The translations under genes were made by a program, and so were the position numbers. Below, piece after piece: positions 1 through 4,844 of a DNA stretch of 5,787 nucleotides (positions within the stretch are counted from its first letter, which is position 1; every line of letters starts with the position of its first letter). The stretch spans positions 1-5,787 of the forward strand of contig CANHAG010000100.1 in assembly GCA_947458525.1 (NCBI GenBank). The letters run 5' to 3'. The DNA comes from Rhodospirillaceae bacterium. Its GTDB lineage: Bacteria; Pseudomonadota; Alphaproteobacteria; Rickettsiales; UBA3002. Under the pieces are notes generated by a model. That model ran no database searches. It was not told the DNA's origin and saw nothing but the letters and a program-made list of their open reading frames with translations.

Positions 1-910
1 ACCAGAAATGCCCGCGCTCCTGCGTGCGCGTGGCAAGATAGGTGGGTACGCCATAAGCGGCGCGCTCATCATCCACCGCGAGCGAGCGGCCGGGGGTGAG
101 CGGAATGCCGAGCGCGCCTCTGGCCATCTCAGTGCCGGGCGAGAGCTTAAAGAAGATGTAAGACGGGTTGGTGTTCATAATGCGCTGCGCTTCTTCGGGG
201 TTGGCATAAAGCCAGGCGCGGATGGTTTGCAGCGTGACCTGCTCGAGCCTGCCTTCGTCTTTCAGCGTTCGGCCGATTGCCCAGTAATTATGGCCGTTCT
301 GCCCGGCATATTGCAGCCCGATGATTCTGCCATCCGGAAGGCGCACTTTGCCCGAGCCTTGAATATGTAGGAAAAACAACATCACCGGATCTTCCACATA
401 AAGCAGCACCGGCGCGCGGCCTTTGAGCGCACCCGCCTCAATCTCGGCGCGGGAAGGGTAGGGCGCGCCGCCTCTGGGGATACCATAGACCGGCGTCTGG
501 TAGCGCCCCTCGCGCCGCAGCGACCCATGCAGGAGCGGCTCATAATAACCGGTCAGGCGACCTAGACTATTTGCTGGCATGGCTACGCGGTAGGGGGTGA
601 AATTCGCCTCAAAAAATCCGCGCGCTTCTTCATCGGTCGGGTTCTCAAGCCTTGCCGCTGCCGCACAGGTTTTCCTCCAGCCATCCGGTACACCGATTTG
701 CTCGCCGGTACGGGTAGTATAAAAATTCGCGCGTTTCGCTTTCACCCGGCAGGATTCCACAAACATCCGGTAGGGTTCGGCGTGGTGATCCTGCGACCAG
801 CCGGGCAGGTCGTCATAGGTCACTTCGCTCAGCTGCGCCCGGTAAGGGTCACCCCAGCTCGCGCAGCCGGCAAGCAGCAGCAATCCGGCAATGGCAACAA
901 GGCGGCGCAT
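1..910 (-). CDS. mltA: Membrane-bound lytic murein transglycosylase A (MltA), lipoprotein; C-terminus cut by the window edge
   Basis: MltA cleaves the MurNAc-GlcNAc bond of peptidoglycan, leaving 1,6-anhydroMurNAc ends, and acts from the outer membrane. Reading leftward from ATG at 910-908, 303 codons are open to the edge. Residues 1-16 are a short lipoprotein signal (basic MRR, hydrophobic core, lipobox L13-A14-G15-C16). Position +2 is Ala, not Asp, which fits outer-membrane sorting. MltA-family motifs follow in order: LTGYYEP (119-125), FFLHIQGSGKV (179-189), NPSYIFF (248-254) and LTPGRSLAVD (271-280), where the 3D domain begins with its first Asp at 280. The remaining 3D-domain aspartates, expected to include the catalytic one, lie beyond the edge, so catalytic completeness cannot be judged. 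The start is 11 bases after the timA stop. Its purine-rich ribosome site (AAGGGGGG) begins within that TAA stop, which suggests translational coupling. Family members usually run about 360-400 residues, so roughly 60-100 are missing. Identity is secure. Confidence 0.95.
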   Translation of the reverse strand, partial: MRRLVAIAGLLLLAGCASWGDPYRAQLSEVTYDDLPGWSQDHHAEPYRMFVESCRVKAKRANFYTTRTGEQIGVPDGWRKTCAAAARLENPTDEEARGFFEANFTPYRVAMPANSLGRLTGYYEPLLHGSLRREGRYQTPVYGIPRGGAPYPSRAEIEAGALKGRAPVLLYVEDPVMLFFLHIQGSGKVRLPDGRIIGLQYAGQNGHNYWAIGRTLKDEGRLEQVTLQTIRAWLYANPEEAQRIMNTNPSYIFFKLSPGTEMARGALGIPLTPGRSLAVDDERAAYGVPTYLATRTQERGHFW

Positions 911-921
911 CCCGGCCCCCC

Positions 922-1581
922 TTAGGTTCCGCTGATAAGCCAGTTGGGGCTTGCGGATGCGAGCTCACGGGTGAAGCTCCATTCATCTGCCACCGTTTCA
1001 ATGGCGCCCGGGTCACCCTCAATAATAGTGCCCGATTCGTCGCGCACGAGATGAATCTGCTCGCTGGTGAAGGCTACCGTCAGCTCCGCCACCCGACCGC
1101 GCAGCTCGGCCTTGGTGATCCGGCATTCGGTGATGGCAACGAGCGTGGTATCACGGCGCTGGCGCAAGGTTTCCTGATGTTGAAGCACCGCCTCGAACTT
1201 GGCGAAAATCGCCGGATCGAGCAGCATGCCCAGCGTTTCGCGGTCATGGGTGCTGAAGGCTTTCACCACCATTTCAAAGGCGAGTTTGGCGCCTTGCAGA
1301 AATTCGTCCGGTGAAAATTCCGCTTCCACTGCTTTCATCGCCTTGAATCTGGCCTCAAGCTCCGGGGCGTGCTGCATGGCCGGGGCGGCGGCGGCGGGCT
1401 TTGTCTTTTCCCGCTCCGCCACGCGGATGACAGGCTCAAGCGGATCGGTGGGGGTCGCAGGCGGTTGAATGCTTGAAGGATCGCGCCCCGACTGCTCGCC
1501 CAGCATCGCGCGGTAGCGCAGAATAATAAAGGCCGCAATGGCACCAATCACTATAATATCGCCGTAGCCGAAGCCTTCCAC
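922..1581 (-). CDS. timA: Tim44-like domain inner-membrane protein (TimA family)
   Basis: The 219-residue protein has one N-terminal membrane segment (about residues 8-22). Next come a basic stretch LRYRAMLG (21-28), a Pro/Ala-rich low-complexity linker (about 35-70), and a Tim44-like domain to the C-terminus. Domain hallmarks seen are FLQGAKLAFEMVVKAF (94-109), HDRETLGMLL (112-121), and the tail DEWSFTREL (199-207) with SPNWLI (211-216). In mitochondria Tim44 tethers Hsp70 to the TIM23 channel. The bacterial relatives are inner-membrane proteins of unsettled role, thought to work in protein quality control or assembly at the membrane. The start is GTG at 1581-1579, chosen because GGGAG (1592-1588) sits 6 bases upstream and because the membrane segment and preceding residues match the family start. 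It is the first gene of a leftward unit with mltA and is divergent from secB. The family is clear; the cellular function is inference. Confidence 0.88.
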   Translation of the reverse strand: MEGFGYGDIIVIGAIAAFIILRYRAMLGEQSGRDPSSIQPPATPTDPLEPVIRVAEREKTKPAAAAPAMQHAPELEARFKAMKAVEAEFSPDEFLQGAKLAFEMVVKAFSTHDRETLGMLLDPAIFAKFEAVLQHQETLRQRRDTTLVAITECRITKAELRGRVAELTVAFTSEQIHLVRDESGTIIEGDPGAIETVADEWSFTRELASASPNWLISGT

Positions 1582-1639
1582 ACTATGCTCCCATGTTTGT
1601 CATCTTTTCAACTACGTCACCATGAAAAGCAAATAGTGA

Positions 1640-1667
1640 TAGACGCTGCTGAAGCGCCTGATATAGA
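1640..1667 (+). promoter_or_regulatory. Candidate promoter for secB
   Basis: TAGACG (1640-1645) and TATAGA (1662-1667) are separated by 16 bases. They match the -35 and -10 consensus at 4 of 6 positions each, and the -35 keeps the T-GAC core. Transcription would start near 1674, about 23 bases before the secB ATG. The -10 box overlaps the -10 box of the opposing timA promoter candidate. A small inverted repeat, CGCT-N5-AGCG (1644-1656), lies in the spacer. Only 115 bases separate the two divergent genes, so promoters for both must lie here unless transcription enters from further away. Confidence 0.38.
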
Positions 1668-1688
1668 GAAATCCATCACAAGTTACAA
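1660..1688 (-). promoter_or_regulatory. Candidate sigma-70-type promoter for timA-mltA
   Basis: Read on the minus strand, TTGTAA (1688-1683) is followed after exactly 17 bases by TATATC (1665-1660). Each box matches 4 of 6 bases of the consensus. Transcription would start near 1653, giving a leader of about 70 bases before the timA GTG. The extended -35 box TCCTTGTAA recurs identically at the candidate atpH promoter (4214-4222), which adds some weight. No experimental support is visible. Confidence 0.42.
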
Positions 1689-1696
1689 GGACACTT

Positions 1697-2206
1697 ATGG
1701 TCACAGCTTCCGAAGAAACTCCCCCCGCAAGCGGCGGTGCCGAGCCGAAAGAACCCACCCCGCAGGGCGGCGCGTCGATCGCGCTGCGTGCGCAATATAT
1801 CAAGGACCTGTCATTTGAAAATCCGCGTGCGCCGCAAAGCCTGTTCTCGCTCAAGGAACCGCCGCAGATGGAGGTGAGCATCAATCTGGGCGCCCAGCGT
1901 CTGGATGAGGCGGTGTTTGAACTCGCCATTCAGATCAATGCCCGCGCCATCAGCGAAAACGCGACCCTGTTTATGATAGACCTTGTCTATGGCGGGGTGT
2001 TTGAGGTGAAAAACGTGCCGGAAGAAGCGCTTGATCAGGTGGTGTTCATTCAGGGCGGGTTTCTGCTTTACCCCTTCGCCCGCCGGGTGATTGTGGATAT
2101 CACGCGCGATGGTGGCTTCCCCCCGCTGCAGATGGATCCGATCGATTTCTTCTCGCTGTATAATCAGCAGCGCGGCAACGCGGGCGCGGTAAAAGGGAAC
2201 GCGTAG
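1697..2206 (+). CDS. secB: Protein-export chaperone SecB
   Basis: SecB is a cytosolic homotetrameric chaperone that keeps preproteins unfolded and passes them to SecA for export through SecYEG. The 169-residue protein carries family signatures: YIKDLSFENP (34-43) at the start of the beta fold, the FELAI/INARAI strands (74-85), and the C-terminal block LLYPFARRVIVDITRDGGF (123-141) followed by PPLQMDPIDFFSLY (142-155). The first 25 or so residues are a Pro/Gly/Glu-rich, probably disordered extension, a little longer than in E. coli SecB (155 residues). The ATG at 1697 is preceded by AAGGA (1687-1691) at 5 bases, which supports this start. The gene is divergent from timA. A 120-base gap follows with no convincing terminator, so read-through into the DUF484 gene is possible. 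Confidence 0.97.
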   Translation: MVTASEETPPASGGAEPKEPTPQGGASIALRAQYIKDLSFENPRAPQSLFSLKEPPQMEVSINLGAQRLDEAVFELAIQINARAISENATLFMIDLVYGGVFEVKNVPEEALDQVVFIQGGFLLYPFARRVIVDITRDGGFPPLQMDPIDFFSLYNQQRGNAGAVKGNA

Positions 2207-2326
2207 GCGAACCTCTTCCGCTGTTATTTTCCCGGGCTTTTTACTCCACCCAGCCCGTATACCTGCGGCGGCGGCACCACAGCCAGATAAAATTTTGCCA
2301 GAAACGTAAAAATCCCGCGAATCCCC

Positions 2327-3106
2327 ATGAATGTGGCAGAAATTCTTGCTAGTCTTGCCGCCATGAATCCTGCTCCTGACAGCCTCAATGCTGAGATGAC
2401 GAAGAAAATCGTCGTTGATTATCTGCGCAACCATCCCGGGTTTCTCATGGAAAATCCGGAAGTGCTCGAGTCCCTGATTCCCCCGGCACAGAATCACGGC
2501 GGCGGGGTGGTGGATTTCCAGTTCTTCGCCATTGATAATCTGCGCCGGGGCATGGGGAGGATGAAGGAACGTTTCCAGCATCTCGTCGCCTCGGCGCGCG
2601 ATAATATATCGGTGCAGCAGCAGGTGCACAGGGCGGTGCTGTCGATTCTCAAGGCGGAAACCCTTGAACAACTGCTCGACGTGCTGGCAAGCGATCTTGT
2701 CACCTGGTTCGATGTGGATGTGGTCAGGCTTGCCATGGAATCGGAAATGGCCGGGCTGAAAGACACCTATTACTCAGAAGGCAATTACTCCGGGATCTGT
2801 TTTGTGCCCAGCGGCACGACCAACGCGGCGCTCCTTAACGAGAAAGTCCGGCTTATTGCCGATACTCAGGCCGAGCCGCCGATCGGGTTTGAAATGATTT
2901 TTGCCGATTGCTCCTCCCTTGTACGCTCCTGCGCCCTGCTCAGGCTTGAGATGCCCGAGACTTCGCCCCCTGCCCTGCTGGCGTTTGGTGTGCGCGATTC
3001 GCAGCATTTTACCCCCGGTCAGGGCAATGAGTTGCTGAGTTTCCTCGCCGCGGTGATGAGTACGGTACTCACACGCTGCCTGAAGCGCGAAGATATGCCC
3101 GTATAA
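2327..3106 (+). CDS. DUF484 family protein (GAF-like), partner gene of xerC
   Basis: This belongs to the DUF484 family, a GAF-like domain protein often encoded just upstream of xerC and without an established biochemical role. In the 259-residue reading the recognisable family sequence begins near residue 29 (VVDYLRNHPGFL, 29-40). It continues with VVDFQFFAIDNLR (61-73), a helical stretch rich in Gln and basic residues (about 75-110, possible coiled coil), and the C-terminal block FGVRDSQHFTPGQGNELLSFL (220-240), preceded by CALLRLEMP (202-210). The start is uncertain. ATG at 2327, 2363 and 2396 are in frame, none has a clear ribosome site, and the shortest still keeps the whole conserved domain. 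TAAAAT at 2288-2293 resembles a -10 box but lacks a good -35. The xerC GTG start lies 18 bases after the stop codon, so the two are almost certainly co-transcribed. A regulatory or Xer-helper role is only an inference from context. Confidence 0.9.
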   Translation: MNVAEILASLAAMNPAPDSLNAEMTKKIVVDYLRNHPGFLMENPEVLESLIPPAQNHGGGVVDFQFFAIDNLRRGMGRMKERFQHLVASARDNISVQQQVHRAVLSILKAETLEQLLDVLASDLVTWFDVDVVRLAMESEMAGLKDTYYSEGNYSGICFVPSGTTNAALLNEKVRLIADTQAEPPIGFEMIFADCSSLVRSCALLRLEMPETSPPALLAFGVRDSQHFTPGQGNELLSFLAAVMSTVLTRCLKREDMPV

Positions 3107-3109
3107 TGC

Positions 3110-3130
3110 GGCAGGGCACTTGCCGTGCCC
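3110..3130 (+). promoter_or_regulatory. Inverted repeat overlapping the xerC translation start
   Basis: GGGCAC (3114-3119), loop TTGCC, GTGCCC (3125-3130) forms a perfect 6-bp GC-rich stem with a 5-base loop. The left arm holds most of the candidate ribosome site AGGG (3113-3116), and the right arm starts with the GTG initiation codon itself. An alternative shorter pairing, GGCA (3110-3113) with TGCC (3121-3124), uses the same bases. There is no following T-run, so it is not a standard terminator. The DUF484 stop codon is only 7 bases upstream of the stem, so a ribosome finishing that gene could open it. Confidence 0.35.
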
Positions 3131-4093
3131 AAGCATTTTGATTATGAACACACCATGACCTCCGCCCCCCTTGCTCCCGAAATTGGCCGCTATATGCGCG
3201 GCTGGCTCAAGGAAATGCAGTCCATCAAGCGCCAGTCGGCGCATAGTGTCACGGCCTATCTGCATGATGTGAGCGGGTTCCTTGCTTTCCTCGCGCAACA
3301 TACTGGCGGCACGGTGGATGCGGCAACCTTACGCACACTCAGCGAGCGTGATATGCGCGGCTGGCTGGCCTTCCGCTTAAAGCGCGGCTACGCCAAAAGC
3401 TCGAACGCGCGCGCGATTTCAGCCGTGAAAAGTTTTTTCCGTTTTCTGCACCGGTTCGCGGAACTTGAAAATGCGGCGATTCTTTCCGTCTCCGCCCCGA
3501 AGCTCGATAAACCTTTGCCCAAAGCCCCGAGCGAATCGCAAACTGAAACGGCGCTTGAGGGGCTCTTTGAATTTGACCGCACGGCCTGGGTCAATGCCCG
3601 CAACCATGCGCTGGGCATTCTGCTTTACGGTACCGGTCTGCGCATCAGCGAGGCGCTGGCCTTAACGGTCGGTGATATCCGTGGTAAAGACTCCCTCAAA
3701 ATCCGCGGCAAGGGCGGCAGGGAGCGCGTCGTGCCCATCCTCCCCATTATCAGGAGTGCGGTGGAAGATTACCTCACCCGCTCGCCCTTCCATCAGGAGG
3801 CAGGGAACGATGCGCCGATTTTTTACGGCGCGCGCGGCAAGCCGATGAAACCGGCAATCTTCCAGCGCCTTGTGCGCGATCTGCGCCGCCAGCTGGGTCT
3901 GCCTGAAAGCCTGACCCCTCACGCGCTGCGCCATGCTTTTGCCACCCACCTGCTGGCACACGGGGCGGAGCTGCGCGAGATTCAGGAGCTGCTTGGCCAT
4001 GTCTCTCTTTCCACCACCCAGCGCTATACCCATATTGATGCAGCACGGCTGATGGAGGCCTATAAAAACGCCCATCCTCACGCGGGGGAATAG
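3125..4093 (+). CDS. xerC: Site-specific tyrosine recombinase XerC
   Basis: XerC, with XerD, recombines at the dif site near the replication terminus to resolve chromosome dimers, acting with FtsK. Counting from GTG at 3125 the protein has 322 residues. An N-terminal SAM-like core-binding domain (about 18-112, with HSVTAYLHDVSGFLAFL at 40-56) precedes the catalytic domain (about 140-315). All six active-site residues are present: R173 (GTGLRISEA), K196 (RGKGGRERVVP), H266 and R269 (TPHALRHAFATHLL), H292 (LLGHVSLSTTQ) and the nucleophile Y301 (RYTH). The GTG start is favoured by AGGG 8 bases upstream. ATG at 3155 (residue 11) is an alternative without a good ribosome site and would still leave a full-length enzyme. 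XerC rather than XerD is inferred from the preceding DUF484 gene, the same pairing as in E. coli. No phage or integron genes lie nearby, so this is the housekeeping enzyme. Confidence 0.93.
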   Translation: MPKHFDYEHTMTSAPLAPEIGRYMRGWLKEMQSIKRQSAHSVTAYLHDVSGFLAFLAQHTGGTVDAATLRTLSERDMRGWLAFRLKRGYAKSSNARAISAVKSFFRFLHRFAELENAAILSVSAPKLDKPLPKAPSESQTETALEGLFEFDRTAWVNARNHALGILLYGTGLRISEALALTVGDIRGKDSLKIRGKGGRERVVPILPIIRSAVEDYLTRSPFHQEAGNDAPIFYGARGKPMKPAIFQRLVRDLRRQLGLPESLTPHALRHAFATHLLAHGAELREIQELLGHVSLSTTQRYTHIDAARLMEAYKNAHPHAGE

Positions 4094-4271
4094 GGCATAT
4101 ATTCCTGCCACTTTCACCTGCCGAACTGCCCCATTCGCTACGAACAGAGGGTGAGCTGTCTCATGACCACATGCGCTGGCCAACCCCACTGTAAAAAACT
4201 GCTTTATAAAAATTCCTTGTAATCCGCTTCTTCCTTGCTAGTTTGCGCGCGCATTTCAGGAGCATCATTCC
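4094..4271. other. Intergenic region between xerC and the atp operon
   Basis: These 178 bases hold no credible gene. The first 90 or so show no clear structure apart from a weak hairpin, GTGAG-CTGT-CTCAT (4151-4164), without a T-run. An A/T-rich tract (about 4190-4215, including the palindrome TTTATAAA at 4203-4210) sits just upstream of the promoter candidate and resembles an UP element. A 10-bp palindrome, TGCGCGCGCA (4244-4253), lies where transcription would start. No convincing xerC terminator is visible. Confidence 0.7.
4217..4244 (+). promoter_or_regulatory. Candidate promoter of the F1 ATP synthase operon
   Basis: TTGTAA (4217-4222), a 16-base spacer and TAGTTT (4239-4244) form a plausible promoter, with TG one base before the -10 as in extended -10 elements. 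The start point would be near 4251, about 20 bases before the atpH ATG. The A/T-rich stretch immediately upstream is consistent with a strong promoter. The extended -35, TCCTTGTAA (4214-4222), is identical to that of the timA promoter candidate. The -10 box is a weak match, so this is tentative. Confidence 0.42.
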
Positions 4272-4823
4272 ATGAGCGCATCACGCACCGAGCGGCTGCA
4301 GATTGCCTCGCGTTACGCGGAGGCGGTGTTTTCCCTCGCCGAAGCTGCAGGCAAAGAAGAGGCGGTGGTTGCGGCGCTGGTGGGGATGAATCATGCACTC
4401 GCCGGTAATGGCGAGGCTATGCGCGCCCTTGCAAATCCGCTTTTTACCCGCACCGCCAAGGCCGAATTTTTCACTGGCCTGCTTGCGGGTGCGGAGGCGC
4501 TGGCGCAGGCCGCAGCCAGCATGATTGCAAGGCAGGGTCGGGCAGATCTGCTGCCAGAAATCAGTGAGCTTCTGGTGAAAAAACTGGCCGACAAAAAAAG
4601 CGAAGTCACGGCGGAAGTAACAAGCGCGCGGGCGCTTGGTGCGGCCGAGCAGCAGGCAGTGGCGGCTGCCATTGCCGCAGCCACGGGCAAGAAAGTGCAG
4701 CTGAAATTGACGCAAGATGAATCGGCCATTGGCGGCATTAAAATCCGCCTTGGCTCGCATCTGGTGGATGGTACGGTGAAAACCGCGCTTGAACAAATGC
4801 GCCGGCAATTGCTGGCGGCATAA
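4272..4823 (+). CDS. atpH: ATP synthase F1 subunit delta
   Basis: The delta subunit (the bacterial OSCP homologue) sits on top of the alpha3-beta3 head and joins it to the b-subunit stalk of F0. The 183-residue length is normal for the family (about 175-190). The N-terminal helical domain begins with the typical ASRYAEAVFSLAEAAG (12-27) and carries the conserved NPLFTR region (55-60). The Ala-rich middle leads to the C-terminal family signature IGGIKIRLGSHLVDGTVKTALEQM (about 153-176). The ATG is supported by AGGAG (4258-4262) 9 bases upstream. It is the first gene of the F1 operon here. The atpA start follows 21 bases after its stop, so both are read from one transcript. The F0 genes are not in view, as expected for Alphaproteobacteria, where they form a separate operon. 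Confidence 0.96.
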   Translation: MSASRTERLQIASRYAEAVFSLAEAAGKEEAVVAALVGMNHALAGNGEAMRALANPLFTRTAKAEFFTGLLAGAEALAQAAASMIARQGRADLLPEISELLVKKLADKKSEVTAEVTSARALGAAEQQAVAAAIAAATGKKVQLKLTQDESAIGGIKIRLGSHLVDGTVKTALEQMRRQLLAA

Positions 4824-4844
4824 TTACAGGTAAGGAGAGAAGTT

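Noticed and set aside
8..370. Open frame of 120 codons on the plus strand at the left edge
   Set aside because: The opposite strand encodes clear MltA motifs (LTGYYEP, NPSYIFF, HIQGSGK) through the whole stretch.
2233..2257. CGGGC / GCCCG inverted repeat after secB as a terminator
   Set aside because: The stem is only 5 bp with a 15-base loop, and the T-run is inside the loop rather than after the stem, so it does not look like an intrinsic terminator.
2332..2349. Sigma-54-like element, TGGCA followed by TTGC, near the DUF484 start
   Set aside because: The spacing between GG and GC is 11 bases instead of the required 10, and it lies inside the longest DUF484 frame.
2319..2369. Two GANTC (CcrM-type methylation) sites flanking the DUF484 start, at 2319 and 2365
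   Set aside because: GANTC sites appear throughout the window at about chance frequency, so the pair gives no evidence of cell-cycle control.
1811..2671. Long open frame on the minus strand across secB and the start of DUF484 (286 codons)
   Set aside because: It spans two well-supported genes and the gap between them in antisense, and its composition (rich in His and Arg) is that of a shadow frame.
3125..4093. Phage or integron integrase, with a nearby attachment site
   Set aside because: The gene follows DUF484 in the housekeeping xerC arrangement, no tRNA or direct repeats flank it, and no mobile-element genes are present.
4151..4164. Small hairpin GTGAG-CTGT-CTCAT after xerC as a terminator
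   Set aside because: The stem is short, AT-containing and includes a G-U pair, and no T-run follows.
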